Part shown: positions 51,724 through 61,330 of the stretch, one piece after another
Numbering within the stretch: the first letter of the stretch is position 1
How the letters are laid out: every line of letters begins with the position of its first letter
Assembly (NCBI RefSeq): GCF_009765995.1
Contig: NZ_LMUI01000060.1
Coordinates: 194,970-258,969 of the forward strand
DNA from: Methylocapsa sp. S129
GTDB taxonomy: Bacteria; Pseudomonadota; Alphaproteobacteria; Rhizobiales; Beijerinckiaceae
Reading direction: 5' to 3'
Length of the DNA stretch: 64,000 nt
The notes under the pieces: model-generated
What the model saw: the letters and a program-made list of their open reading frames with translations, nothing else
What the model was told of the DNA's origin: nothing
The model's database searches: none
Program-made: the position numbers and the translations under genes

Positions 51724-52923
51724 CTATCCGCGGGCGCAGTATTCGATCAGGCGGCGCAGGAAGATCATGCAGTCTTCCAACTGGTCGATTGCGATCCACT
51801 CGTCCGGCGTATGGGCCTGCTGGATGTCCCCGGGACCGCAGACCGCAACTGCATGTCCGGCCTCCTGATAGATGCCTGCCTCAGTGCCGTAGGACACCGC
51901 CATGGTCGCGTTGCGCTCAAGAAGTTTCAACGCGAGCCCCGCCGCTTCTGATTGAGGATCGGCCACGAGGGGCGGTGTATCGTAGATACACCGCGTCTCG
52001 ATGGTGGGAACGAAGCCGCCGTCGCGCCGCAGACTCGCGATACGGTCTTCGACATGGACGTCAAAGGCATGGCGAATTGCCGTGAGCTGCGACGGCAGCA
52101 CGGGCCGGATTTCCCAGTCGAATGCGCAGGTCGGGGCGACGATATTGCGGACCTGGCCGCCGTGGATGGTCCCTACGTTGATTGAAGGAAACGGATAAGG
52201 GAAATGAGGGTCCGGCGCTCCTAGCTTCTGGTCGATGCCGAGCTTGACAAGGAACCCGACCAGTTCGGCCGCGAGTTCGATCGCGTTGAAGCCGAGATGG
52301 ACCTGCGACGAATGTGACGATCGACCGACGACTTCCGTCGTGAAGCCGACCGACCCTTTGTGACGGTCAACAACCGCCATACCTGTCGGCTCACCGACGA
52401 CAATAACGCCCGGCCGAAATGTCTCGTCCTCCATGAAGTCGACGAGTTCTCGCGCGCCGATGCAGCCCACCTCCTCATCGAAGGTGATCGCGACGTGAAT
52501 GGGTCGCGAAAGTGTCGTGGGATCGATCCGCGAAGCCGCCGCCATGACACAAGCGATAAAACCCTTCATGTCGGTTGTGCCGCGACCGTAAAGCCGACCC
52601 GCCTCACGCGTTAAAGTGAATGGCGGCCGCGTCCAGTCCTGGCCGGTCACCGGCACGACATCGATATGGCCGGACAGGACGACCCCTTCTGCAGCGGCCT
52701 CCCCGAACGTGACCCACAGGTTCTCCTTGTCCGCCCCACGGCTCGGTAGCCGCCGCACCGAGGCGCCGAGTCGATCAAAATGATCGGCGATATAGGCGAT
52801 CGCTTCGCGGTTCGAGACAGAGGTGACGGACTCGAAGGCGACGAGGCGGCCCAGGATGTCGATCGCCATTTCGATCGGCTCGCCCGTCTGGTTGCCGGCG
52901 GGCGATGTTTTACTCGGACTCAT
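51724..52923 (-). CDS. M20-family metallo-deacylase (ArgE/DapE type)
   Basis: The 399-residue protein has the dizinc active-site pattern: SGHIDVVPVTGQDW (His, catalytic Asp), YGRGTTDMKGFIA (bridging Asp), FDEEVGCIGAREL (Glu pair) and GEPTGMAVVDRHKG (Asp-like position E), with a C-terminal QQAHTPDEWI His. It is closest to acetylornithine deacetylase. Its ATG overlaps the permease stop by four bases. In this operon it probably removes an acyl or carbamoyl group from an imported amine. A detail: VVDRHKGSVG resembles ArgE substrate-binding loops. Confidence 0.9.
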   Translation of the reverse strand: MSPSKTSPAGNQTGEPIEMAIDILGRLVAFESVTSVSNREAIAYIADHFDRLGASVRRLPSRGADKENLWVTFGEAAAEGVVLSGHIDVVPVTGQDWTRPPFTLTREAGRLYGRGTTDMKGFIACVMAAASRIDPTTLSRPIHVAITFDEEVGCIGARELVDFMEDETFRPGVIVVGEPTGMAVVDRHKGSVGFTTEVVGRSSHSSQVHLGFNAIELAAELVGFLVKLGIDQKLGAPDPHFPYPFPSINVGTIHGGQVRNIVAPTCAFDWEIRPVLPSQLTAIRHAFDVHVEDRIASLRRDGGFVPTIETRCIYDTPPLVADPQSEAAGLALKLLERNATMAVSYGTEAGIYQEAGHAVAVCGPGDIQQAHTPDEWIAIDQLEDCMIFLRRLIEYCARG

Positions 52924-53885
52924 CCAATCGCTTCCTTGAAGATCCGGCCTCTGAGGCGGGTGATGCCGACGTCGCAGACCAGGGCGGTGATCACGAGCGC
53001 GCCCTTCATGAAGTCCAAGCTCGACGGATCAATGCCGACGACACGCAGGGCGTTCGAGAACAGGCTGACGATGAGGGCCCCCGCCACGACCCCGACGACA
53101 GTCCCCCGCCCCCCGAAGATGCTTGTCCCCCCGAGCACGCAGGCCGCGATAGCGTCGAGAAGCAGCGACTGACCGCCAAGGTTCGGCGTGACGATGGGGG
53201 TGCGGGCGATCAGCATGACGGCAGCCAGGAACGTGAAGCAGGAGGCGGCGACGTACGAAAGCAGCAGGACCGCCCGAATCGGAACGTTGGCGAGGGCCGC
53301 GGCGGCGGCGTCGGACCCGGTCGCATAGACACGTAGACCGAAGCGCGTATGGTGAACCAGGACATAGGCGATGGCGACAACAACGACTGCGGCAATGACC
53401 GAGATGGGTAGGCCGCCGAGCCGGCCGGTCCCGAGCTGCTTTAGCGAGGGCTGTGAAAGAACATAAACACCACGCGTCGCGAGGAGGAGCGACACGCCCT
53501 GGACGCCTGACATGGTGGCCAGAGTGGCGACGAATGCCGGAATCCGAAAAATCGTGACCAGGGCGCCATTGACCGCGCCGACCCCGACAATCGTCGCAAG
53601 CCCCGTGCCGAGCGCAATCGGGAGCGCCGCGCCCCCGCTCAGGACGCTCGCGACGACAATGCTGCCCAGGGTGACAGAAACGCCTGCCGACAGATCGATG
53701 CCACCTGTGAGCAGGACGATGAAGGCCCCTAGCGCAAGCATCAGCACTGGCACGCTCTGACTCAGCACGATGATCAGGTTCTGGGCGCTGAGAATCCTTC
53801 CGTCGAGCAGCCCGCAGGCGAACAAGGTGACGAGCAGCAATCCGACTGGCCCGGCATTGACGGTCAGCTTCTTCAGCGTGGTCAT
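52920..53885 (-). CDS. Ribose-type ABC transporter permease
   Basis: The 321-residue membrane protein has the RbsC/AraH pattern: ALGAFIVLLTGGIDLSAGVSVTLGS, the conserved GRGTVVGVVAGALIVSLFSN and about eight hydrophobic segments. It overlaps the M20 gene (ATGA) and the fusion gene upstream by four bases. With the permease half of the fusion it can form a heterodimeric channel. The substrate class is sugar, polyol or amine-like; it cannot be told. Confidence 0.9.
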   Translation of the reverse strand: MTTLKKLTVNAGPVGLLLVTLFACGLLDGRILSAQNLIIVLSQSVPVLMLALGAFIVLLTGGIDLSAGVSVTLGSIVVASVLSGGAALPIALGTGLATIVGVGAVNGALVTIFRIPAFVATLATMSGVQGVSLLLATRGVYVLSQPSLKQLGTGRLGGLPISVIAAVVVVAIAYVLVHHTRFGLRVYATGSDAAAAALANVPIRAVLLLSYVAASCFTFLAAVMLIARTPIVTPNLGGQSLLLDAIAACVLGGTSIFGGRGTVVGVVAGALIVSLFSNALRVVGIDPSSLDFMKGALVITALVCDVGITRLRGRIFKEAIG

Positions 53886-56419
53886 GACGCCGCCCTCGGG
53901 CCCCGATCGGCTGTCGCCTCAGGAGATGTCGCGAAAGCCAGCTCCATCACCGCCTGTTCGCTCGCGCCTCGAGCCAATTCACCCACGGTCCGCCCCTCGC
54001 GGATCACGATGATTCTGTCGGAAACGCCCAACAGTTCGGGGAGCTCGCTCGAGACGAGTAGGATGGCCGCGCCCGCAGACTTCAGCTCGCCGATAATCCG
54101 GTGGATTTCGGACTTGGCGCCGACGTCGACCCCACTGGTCGGCTCGTCGAGCAGGATGATTTGTGGACCAACAGCGAGCCACTTGCCGATGACTACCTTC
54201 TGCTGATTGCCGCCCGAAAGCGTCCCGGCCAGTTTCGAGGAGACCGGTGGGCGCACGTCGAGCCTGCGGATTAGGTCAGCTCCGGTCCTGCGCAGCGCGG
54301 AGATCGAGACGATGCCAGCCACGTTGTTTCGCCGCATCCAGACCAGGCCGAGGTTATCCCCGACGCTAAGGCCGCCGACCAAGCCCTCGGCTCGCCGATC
54401 TTCCGGGATGAACGCGACGCCGGCCCTGGCGGCGCGGGCCTGCGCACGAGACGGCAGGGTTTCGCCGCGCAGCCCGATGTGGCCGCCGGTGAAGCCGTCG
54501 AGGCCCGCGATGCAGCGCAGAATGTCCGTGCGGCCGCTCCCCATGAGGCCCGCGAGACCGAGGACCTCCCCTTGCCTGAGCGTTAACGAGACCTCGCGCA
54601 GCAGGCCGGTGGTGCTGAGGTCGCGAACCTCGACCAGCGTCTCGCCAAGCTCGGCCTGAACCCAGGGGAAAACTGTCCCAAGCTCGCGGCCAACCATCAA
54701 GTTGACGAGGTCCCGGTCGCTCGTCCCGTGCATCTGCAGATCGCCTACGAGGCGGCCGTCACGCAGCACGATGGCGCGGCCAGCGAGCTGTCGAACCTCT
54801 TCCATCTTATGAGAGATATAGAGCACGCAGCATCTACGCGCCGCCAGTTTGCGGACAATAGTGTAAAGCTGGTCGCGCTCGCGATTGCTCAATGCGCTCG
54901 TCGGCTCGTCCATGACGATCAGCCAGGCCGAGGCGAGAAGGGCTTTGGCGACTTCGAGCATCTGCCGTTCGCCGACTGTCAGATCGCGGACCGGCGTGTC
55001 GACGTCACGGTCCAGCCCGACATCCCGCAACACCCCCGCGGCGCGGCGGCGCATTACCGAGCGTCGCAGGATTCCGAATGTCGCGGCTTCGCGTCCAAGC
55101 GACAGACTTTCAGCGATCGTCAAGTCCGGCACTAAGCTGAAATGCTGGTGAATCACAGCGATGTCCGCCGCGAAGATGTTATCATTGCCGCCGAAGGCAA
55201 TGCTGCCGCCGTCGGGTTCGTAGACGTTGGAGATGCATTTGACCAAGGTCGACTTGCCCGCCCCATTTTCCCCCATCAGGGCCACGACCTCGCCAGCTCC
55301 CAGGTTGAACGAAACGTCGCCTAACACCGTTATTCCTGAGAACCGCTTGGTCAGACCCTCGATCCTTAGCGAGCGGCTCGCGCCGGTCGCCCTTGTTGTT
55401 GTTGTCGCGAACGTCGAAGACCGCACCTTAAACAAAGACGTCCAAGGGAGGTCGCCGCGTAGCAACACGGCAATCAGGATCAGGGCTCCCGACACCATGT
55501 AATTGATCTGCTGGGAGACCTGTAGGAAGGCGAGGCCGGAGTTGATCGTCCCGATGGCGATCGCGCCAAGCAGCGTTCCGATGACCGATCCCCGCCCGCC
55601 CGCCAGGCTCGCCCCCCCGACGACGGCCGCGGTGATGGCTGCGAACTCCAGCCCGGTCCCGGCCAGCGGTTGCGCCGACCCGAGTCTTCCGATTGCTACG
55701 ACCGCGGCTACCCCGGCCGAAGCGCCGCAAACGATGTAGGTGAAGGACTGCACCGACTTGACCGGCGCCAGCGAAGCTCGGGCGGCCACGTCGTTGCCGC
55801 CGACCGCAAAAATCGAGCGCCCGATCACGGTCCGCCGAAGCATGAAACGCCATCCGGCGCAGAAAATCAGCACGAGGATGAACGCCGCGGGAATGCCGAA
55901 CACGTTCGCTTGCCCCGGCCAGAGCATCCAGGGATCGGAGACTGCAATACTCGAGGCCTTGGACAGACTCAGCGCCGCACCTTTGCTCAAGGCCATAGTG
56001 CCCAGGGTCGCCATGAACGAACTGACGCCGAGTCCGGCGATCAGCAGTGCGTTCAAGGCGCCAAAAGCCGCGCCGGCGAGGATGGCCAATAGCATCGCCA
56101 ACGGACCCGAGCCGGTTTCGGTGAGAGCCATAGCGGCGACGACGCCCGCAGCCGCCATAACGCCACCCACCGAGATGTCGATGCCGCGGGCGATGATCAC
56201 GCCCGTCATGCCGAACGCCACGATGGCGACGATCGCGCTCTGCTGGCCAATGTTGAGCAGGTTCGACAAGGTAAGAAAGTCTGATCGGACGGCTGTGAAA
56301 GCACCGACCGCAAGCACGATGAGCACGAGCAGGAGCAACTCGTCACGAAGCTCACCAAGGAACGCCCGACAGCCCGCCGCGAACGAGCGGCGAGGTTCAT
56401 TCGCAGTGACCCCGCCCAT
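53882..56419 (-). CDS. Permease-ATPase fusion of a ribose-type importer (RbsC-RbsA)
   Basis: The 845-residue protein joins an RbsC-type permease (about 1-325; IVAFGMTGVIIARGIDISVG, GRGSVIGTLLGAIAIG) to a duplicated RbsA-type ATPase (about 345-845). The first ATPase has Walker A GENGAGKST, signature LTVGERQMLEVAKAL and Walker B VMDEPTSAL. The second has the variant GLMGSGRTD and signature LSGGNQQKVVIGKWL with DEPTSGVDVGAK. There is no stop between the domains. Normally the permease and ATPase are separate proteins. It begins 21 bases after the binding-protein gene. Confidence 0.92.
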   Translation of the reverse strand: MGGVTANEPRRSFAAGCRAFLGELRDELLLLVLIVLAVGAFTAVRSDFLTLSNLLNIGQQSAIVAIVAFGMTGVIIARGIDISVGGVMAAAGVVAAMALTETGSGPLAMLLAILAGAAFGALNALLIAGLGVSSFMATLGTMALSKGAALSLSKASSIAVSDPWMLWPGQANVFGIPAAFILVLIFCAGWRFMLRRTVIGRSIFAVGGNDVAARASLAPVKSVQSFTYIVCGASAGVAAVVAIGRLGSAQPLAGTGLEFAAITAAVVGGASLAGGRGSVIGTLLGAIAIGTINSGLAFLQVSQQINYMVSGALILIAVLLRGDLPWTSLFKVRSSTFATTTTRATGASRSLRIEGLTKRFSGITVLGDVSFNLGAGEVVALMGENGAGKSTLVKCISNVYEPDGGSIAFGGNDNIFAADIAVIHQHFSLVPDLTIAESLSLGREAATFGILRRSVMRRRAAGVLRDVGLDRDVDTPVRDLTVGERQMLEVAKALLASAWLIVMDEPTSALSNRERDQLYTIVRKLAARRCCVLYISHKMEEVRQLAGRAIVLRDGRLVGDLQMHGTSDRDLVNLMVGRELGTVFPWVQAELGETLVEVRDLSTTGLLREVSLTLRQGEVLGLAGLMGSGRTDILRCIAGLDGFTGGHIGLRGETLPSRAQARAARAGVAFIPEDRRAEGLVGGLSVGDNLGLVWMRRNNVAGIVSISALRRTGADLIRRLDVRPPVSSKLAGTLSGGNQQKVVIGKWLAVGPQIILLDEPTSGVDVGAKSEIHRIIGELKSAGAAILLVSSELPELLGVSDRIIVIREGRTVGELARGASEQAVMELAFATSPEATADRGPRAAS

Positions 56420-56440
56420 GATCGCGCCTCCGGCCGATGG

Positions 56441-57475
56441 TCAGTGACCGACGCTAATCGACGAGGCAGGCTTGGACGGACCGAATTCGTTTGAATAGTC
56501 CGCCGCCACCGCAGCGGCTTTGGTGGGCGTGATCGTGTCGATCGAATTGTTATCCTTTGGCAGCGAGGCGGCAACTGCGTCGGTTGCGATGAAATAGGTC
56601 GGCATGTAGAGGTCCTTCGGCAACTTTTCGCCCTTGGCTAGGCGCGCAGCAACGGCGATGTTCCAATAGCCGACCCGGTAAGCGCCGGTGAGGACATCGA
56701 TGACCATTGAGCCGTTGTCGAACAGAGGCGCCATTTCAGCGTCGCCATCGAATCCGGCGAGTTTCAGCTTTTTGCCCGCGGCTTCAGCGACGGACGCAGC
56801 GCCCAGCAACTGCGTGTCCGACATGCTCCAGATTCCCTTTAGATTAGGGTAGGTTGAAATCCACGTCTGGGCGACGTCCGCCCCCTTCGATGGATCCCAA
56901 CCGGCAGGTTGTACGCTCACCACTTTGACATTCGGAAAGTCCTTGGCGAGTTCATCGGAAAAGCCCTTTTCCCGCGTGTCCGATACGTAGTTGCCCCGTG
57001 CGCCAATCAGCATGGCGATTTCGCCCTTGCCGCCAATGGCGGCGCCGAGCGCCCGAGCGGTCGCGGCCGCGTCAGCAGCGTCGGGATAGAGTGTGGAATA
57101 GTTGCCGTCAGCCAACACCTTGTTGCCCATGGTAATGACGTTGACGCCGGCCGCCTCGGCCTTCTTCAGAACGGGGATCAGCGCGTTCTTGTCGAGAGGG
57201 TCGACCAATATGGCGCTCGCATGCTGGCTGATCAGGTTCTCGATTAAAGAGACCTGCTTTTCGAGGCTGCCTTCCGCGCTCTGCCATGTCGTCGTGACGC
57301 CATAGTCCTTGGCGGCCTTGTCGCCCGCCTCTTTCATGCGAACGAAGAATGAGCTCTGAAGGTCGATAGCCACTACCCCGATGAGCTTGTCTTCGGCGCG
57401 AGCAGATGATCCAAACATGGCCGCGCCGGCAACCGCGGCGAGCAGCAGACCCCGAACAGTGCGTGTCGACATCAT
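56441..57475 (-). CDS. Ribose-type ABC transporter substrate-binding protein
   Basis: The 344-residue periplasmic protein has a Sec signal peptide ending SSARA/ED near residue 28, then KLIGVVAIDLQSSFFVRMKE and the family blocks SAEGSLEKQVSLIENLISQH, AILVDPLDKNALIPVLKKAE and VVSVQPAGWDPSKGADVAQT. These belong to the RbsB-like type I binding proteins. The ATG at 57475 has an AGGGG site. It heads the IclR-divergent operon and shares the promoter region with the iclR gene. Confidence 0.9.
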   Translation of the reverse strand: MMSTRTVRGLLLAAVAGAAMFGSSARAEDKLIGVVAIDLQSSFFVRMKEAGDKAAKDYGVTTTWQSAEGSLEKQVSLIENLISQHASAILVDPLDKNALIPVLKKAEAAGVNVITMGNKVLADGNYSTLYPDAADAAATARALGAAIGGKGEIAMLIGARGNYVSDTREKGFSDELAKDFPNVKVVSVQPAGWDPSKGADVAQTWISTYPNLKGIWSMSDTQLLGAASVAEAAGKKLKLAGFDGDAEMAPLFDNGSMVIDVLTGAYRVGYWNIAVAARLAKGEKLPKDLYMPTYFIATDAVAASLPKDNNSIDTITPTKAAAVAADYSNEFGPSKPASSISVGH

Positions 57476-57582
57476 GACAAACCCCTTTGGTTTGAAGCAA
57501 CTGAGCCGACGTATCCCAGAACAATCCCGCGGGATGCCGGCGATCGCGCTCCAGATGAGCGCAAGGCCAGACGACCACATAT

Positions 57583-57600
57583 CGCTTTACTTGTAAAGCG
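57583..57600. promoter_or_regulatory. Inverted repeat CGCTTTAC-tt-GTAAAGCG, candidate IclR operator
   Basis: Perfect 8-bp arms CGCTTTAC (57583-57590) and GTAAAGCG (57593-57600) surround TT in the 171-bp gap between the binding-protein gene (minus) and the iclR-type gene (plus). IclR proteins bind short palindromes in such divergent regions. Binding is inferred. Confidence 0.6.
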
Positions 57601-57646
57601 CGATTTCTATATAAAACGATATCTTAGATGAAAGCGAGGAATCATC

Positions 57647-58414
57647 GTGTCCGACGAGGAGCTAGCGGGCGAAAAGTCCTATTCGGCGCCCGCCCTGGAA
57701 AAAGGTCTCGATATTCTCGAAGGACTGGCGGAGCGCGCCTCAGCCATGTCGGTTCGCGACTTGGCGGATCAGGTGGGGCGGAGCAAGAACGAGATCTTCC
57801 GGATGATCCATGTGCTGATCGCCCGGGGGTACATCCAGCGCGACTCGGATACCGATGAGCTTGCTCTTACAAACAAGCTCTTCACCTTGGGGCTGCGAAC
57901 ACCGCAATCACGATCGTTGCTCGAAGCCGCTCTGCCCGAGATGATGAAACTGGCGTTGGACGTCGGCCAAAGCGTGCATCTCGTCGTCGTCCATAAGGGG
58001 ATGACGGTAACGCTCGGTCACGCCCGGGCCGAGTCGGACTTCACGTTCAATCTGAAGCCAGGCTATGGGCGCCTCGCAAGCGAAGCGGCGACTGGCCGCG
58101 TGATCATGGCCTTTCAAGCCGCCGATCGACGCGAAAGAATGCTGGCGGACTGCGCGCTGCAAAGCAAAAAGAAATTCGACCGGCCAATCGTTGAGCAGGC
58201 GCTGGCCGACATTCAAGCGCGCGGTTACGTACTTGGAAAGAGCACCGATTTCGTCGGCATAACGGACATCTGCTGTCCCATCTTGAGATCGGAGGGACAT
58301 GCGGCGGCCTGCCTCATCATGGCTCATGTCGACCGCGTCGGTCAGGACATCGAAGAAGGTAGGCTGCTCACGGCCGTCCAGTCAGCGTGCGAACGGATCG
58401 GGAAGCTGATCTGA
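57647..58414 (+). CDS. IclR-family transcriptional regulator
   Basis: The 255-residue protein has an N-terminal winged helix (ALEKGLDILEGLAERASAMS, helix-turn-helix LADQVGRSKNEIFRMIHVLI) and the C-terminal GAF-like ligand domain of IclR (TGRVIMAFQ, FVGITDICCPILRSEGHAAA). Start is GTG 57647 with a GAGGA site. It is divergent from the importer and enzyme operon to its left and probably controls it through the palindrome at 57583-57600. The inducer is likely the imported compound. Confidence 0.9.
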   Translation: MSDEELAGEKSYSAPALEKGLDILEGLAERASAMSVRDLADQVGRSKNEIFRMIHVLIARGYIQRDSDTDELALTNKLFTLGLRTPQSRSLLEAALPEMMKLALDVGQSVHLVVVHKGMTVTLGHARAESDFTFNLKPGYGRLASEAATGRVIMAFQAADRRERMLADCALQSKKKFDRPIVEQALADIQARGYVLGKSTDFVGITDICCPILRSEGHAAACLIMAHVDRVGQDIEEGRLLTAVQSACERIGKLI

Positions 58415-58749
58415 TTACGTAGGCCCGCTAGGCGCAGCGCCCAGGCGCTTTTGTGCCAAGGGATCCGATCGATAGTTTGTCCGGATGGGAGCAGCCTACT
58501 CGGCGAGCCCGAAACGCGATCCCCACCAAACAAACAACTACACCAGACTTGGCCGAATCCCTGCGAAGCGGCGCAACTTCCTTCCGCAAGCACCCTCCTC
58601 AATCCGCCGCGTCATTCGGCCCCATCGCGTTGCGCCTATTCCCGGCGCCCCAGCGCGGCGTGCAGCCGTCGCAACGCCCTGACAGCTCACACCCGCAAGC
58701 TTGCCGCGTTCCGCGTTCCACAATGCGGCAAGATCAGACGAACGCCGGT
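58415..58749. other. Convergent intergenic region
   Basis: The 335-bp stretch lies between the ends of the iclR-type gene and the membrane-fusion-protein gene. No gene, repeat or clear terminator was identified. Confidence 0.35.
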
Positions 58750-59577
58750 TTATTTCGGCGTCGACGCTGGAGGCGCTATGCTTGCGCGACCGCTCATCCC
58801 GGCCATCAGCTCAGGCGCATCGGCGGTGATCTCGCCGATCACCTTGATCGATTGGCTGACAGGATCGACGCGGCCGCCAAGACGCGTGATCCTCGCCGGA
58901 TACGCCTTATCGGTCTCCTCGATATGGACCTGAAATTCGTATCCCGGTTTGAGCAAATTGAGCCACCGGGAAGGGACTATCAGTTCGACGTCAAGGCCGT
59001 GATCATCGATGATGTCCAACAAGGGTTGCCCAGGCGTCGTGTATTGAAACTCGCGCGCCTTCTGCTCTACGGTCACCCCGGTAAACGGCGCCGCGATCGT
59101 GCACTTTGACGTGGTCGCTTCAGCGGCCGCGACCTCGGCCCTCGCCTTCTGCACGTCGGCCGCTGCGACGTCGAGTTGAAGCTGCCCCATCGACTTGAGA
59201 GCCACGAGGCGCTGGTCGATCGCAAATGTTTTTTGGGCTTGCGTAAGCGCGGCTTGCGCCCGCGCTTCCTCGGCTCGCTGCAAGGCGCAGTCAAAGACAA
59301 TCAGTACGACGCCCTTTTGAAAATGTTCGCCGACGCGCGTCGCGATATGGTCGATGCGGCCCGCCATCTCGCTTGACAGCGTCGTGAATTCACGCGGGGT
59401 CAACTGGGCGCGGATTTCTGGCGTAACGCCGGTCTGCGCGAGCGCGGGGCCGCCGGCGCCCGGCGTCGTCTCCTGAGCGAAGGCGGCTCGGCCAGACGAC
59501 GCCGCGAGAAGCGCCGCCAGAGGCAGAAAAGCGAGCCGACGACCCGCGGATCGATACGCTGCGCCAGTGGCCTTCAC
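58750..59577 (-). CDS. HlyD-type membrane fusion protein (periplasmic adaptor)
   Basis: The 275-residue protein has a signal peptide or N-terminal anchor (FLPLAALLAASSGRAAFA), a lipoyl half-motif EMAGRIDHIATRVGEHFQKG, a coiled coil of about 60 residues rich in Ala, Gln and Glu (LQRAEEARAQAALTQAQKTF, VQKARAEVAAAEATTSK) and a second half with CTIAAPFTGVTVEQKA and a beta-barrel domain. It forms the periplasmic bridge of an exporter. It is transcribed after the TolC-type gene (61-bp gap) and no inner-membrane pump of the RND or ABC type is adjacent; the M50/HlyD protein nearby may fill that place. Confidence 0.85.
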   Translation of the reverse strand: MKATGAAYRSAGRRLAFLPLAALLAASSGRAAFAQETTPGAGGPALAQTGVTPEIRAQLTPREFTTLSSEMAGRIDHIATRVGEHFQKGVVLIVFDCALQRAEEARAQAALTQAQKTFAIDQRLVALKSMGQLQLDVAAADVQKARAEVAAAEATTSKCTIAAPFTGVTVEQKAREFQYTTPGQPLLDIIDDHGLDVELIVPSRWLNLLKPGYEFQVHIEETDKAYPARITRLGGRVDPVSQSIKVIGEITADAPELMAGMSGRASIAPPASTPK

Positions 59578-59638
59578 GCAGTCTGCTCCCTTGTCGAAAT
59601 TACCGCCTCCTTTGAGGCCAAAGCCGCCGGAAGGCGCG

Positions 59639-61330
59639 CTAGCGGCGACCCGTCGTATCGCCGGGGCTGGCGGAGACCGGAAGCGGCTCGCTTTGGTCCG
59701 GCGCGGCGATAGCGGTTTGCTTCAAATCGAGCGGCGTCTCGACGTGGCCGGAGGCCAAAACGGCGGCGGAAACATCCACCGGCGCGTTCGGCTGCGCGGC
59801 GTCGTTCGTCGCCGCCAGGGCGAGCGGGTTGTCCTTGTAGGCGATGAGAGCGCTGCGGACTCCCTGATCGATCGCCTCGACGTCGAGTAATTCGATCTCG
59901 GAGGGTGGCGGCTTGATGCCGAGCGTCGCGTAGAGCCGGCCCAACGCCGCCTGGGCTTCAGCGTAACTCTGGTAGCTGCGCAGCAACGAGAACACCGCGC
60001 TCACTTGCGCCGACACGCGTTCGAGATCGCCCTGGACCTGAACGTCAGTTTCGGCGCGGTTGGCGATCTGTTGATAGAGGCGTTGATCAACATCGGCGAG
60101 CTGCATCGCCCAATGATATTCGGAGGCGGCGGCGAGATATTGATCGTAAGCGATATGCAGTTTGGCGAGCACGGCCATGCTGACCGCTTCTCGACGGCGA
60201 TTGGCGAGTTCGAGCGTCTCGTCGTCGCGGCGCATGGTCGTGGGCAGCAGCAACAGATTGTTGAGATAGCCCGCGATTTGAGCCGAGCCGGACAGCCAGT
60301 CGTGGTTCACCAGGAAGCTGTTGCTATCGTAATTCGGATTGACGGAGAAGGTCAGGCCGGGCAGCAGTTTCAACAACGCCTTACGCGTTTCGTCAACGCT
60401 GATGCGGGTTTGATAGCTCTGTTCGCGGACGTCCGGGTTGAAAATAAGCGCCGTCTCCTCCATTTCGCGGATCGGCATCGGCACGGATTTGATGCGAAGC
60501 GAATGCTCAGACGGCGCGGCGAGCGTATAGCGCTGGCCAAACGGCAGATTGATTAACGAAGCCAGCTCCACCTTAGAGACGTCGAGTGTGTGCTCAACGG
60601 TTTCGAGCTGACCGATCAAGTCCAACAACGCCTTTTGATAGCGCAGCGAATCGACGGGCGAGCCGAGCCCCTCGCTTTCGACCTTACGGGCCGCCGGAAG
60701 CGCATTCTGAGCGGCGCGGATCGCCGCCTCCACCTGGCCGTGCAGACGTTGCGCGCCGGCCGCGCGCCAATAGGCCCGGCGCACGTCCTGCAGCAAATTC
60801 TCGACAACCTTGCGCCGCTCTTCATCGGCCACCAGAACGCGGTTGGCTTGCTGGCGCGCATTGAAATAGCTGACGCCGAAATCGAGGATGTTCCAGGATA
60901 AATTCAACTGCGCCGTTCGTACGTCACGGTCCGTCGACGTCGACGGCGGCACCGTCGTCGCGCCGGTGGTGACCGACTGGCTCGAAGAGGCGTCGACATT
61001 GTTGCGATCGGTATTCGCGGCGCTGAAATACGCTTTGGGAAGAAGATCGTACCGACTGAGGTCAAGATCGTTCTGGGCCAAGGCCTCTTCCATGACCTTG
61101 ACGCGCGAATCGAGGTTGTAAGCCAAGGCGCGCCTGAAGGCCTCCTTCAGCGTCAACGGCCGCGTCAACGGATCCTGATTGGCGAACATGTCGTGACGAT
61201 CAATCGCCGCCTCAGCCGCCCGCTGAGCGTCGGTCAGAGGCTCGGGACTGAGAGCGCAACCCGCCAGTGCGAACGCCAGAATCCCCCCCGACATCAGCAC
61301 CGAACTCGCTCGCCCAAACCGGCGACTCAT
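59639..61330 (-). CDS. TolC-family outer-membrane efflux lipoprotein
   Basis: The 563-residue protein begins with a lipoprotein signal (ILAFALAGCALSPEP, lipobox LAGC). It then has the repeated helical-hairpin structure of TolC proteins: LTLKEAFRRALAYNLDSRVK, AQLNLSWNILDFGVSYFNAR and the second repeat around LEASL-like VSKVELASLINLPFGQ. It provides the outer-membrane channel for an exporter with the membrane fusion protein that follows. The C-terminal 70 residues are a low-complexity tail, unusual for the family. It is divergent from the Cys-rich protein at 61524. Confidence 0.88.
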   Translation of the reverse strand: MSRRFGRASSVLMSGGILAFALAGCALSPEPLTDAQRAAEAAIDRHDMFANQDPLTRPLTLKEAFRRALAYNLDSRVKVMEEALAQNDLDLSRYDLLPKAYFSAANTDRNNVDASSSQSVTTGATTVPPSTSTDRDVRTAQLNLSWNILDFGVSYFNARQQANRVLVADEERRKVVENLLQDVRRAYWRAAGAQRLHGQVEAAIRAAQNALPAARKVESEGLGSPVDSLRYQKALLDLIGQLETVEHTLDVSKVELASLINLPFGQRYTLAAPSEHSLRIKSVPMPIREMEETALIFNPDVREQSYQTRISVDETRKALLKLLPGLTFSVNPNYDSNSFLVNHDWLSGSAQIAGYLNNLLLLPTTMRRDDETLELANRRREAVSMAVLAKLHIAYDQYLAAASEYHWAMQLADVDQRLYQQIANRAETDVQVQGDLERVSAQVSAVFSLLRSYQSYAEAQAALGRLYATLGIKPPPSEIELLDVEAIDQGVRSALIAYKDNPLALAATNDAAQPNAPVDVSAAVLASGHVETPLDLKQTAIAAPDQSEPLPVSASPGDTTGRR

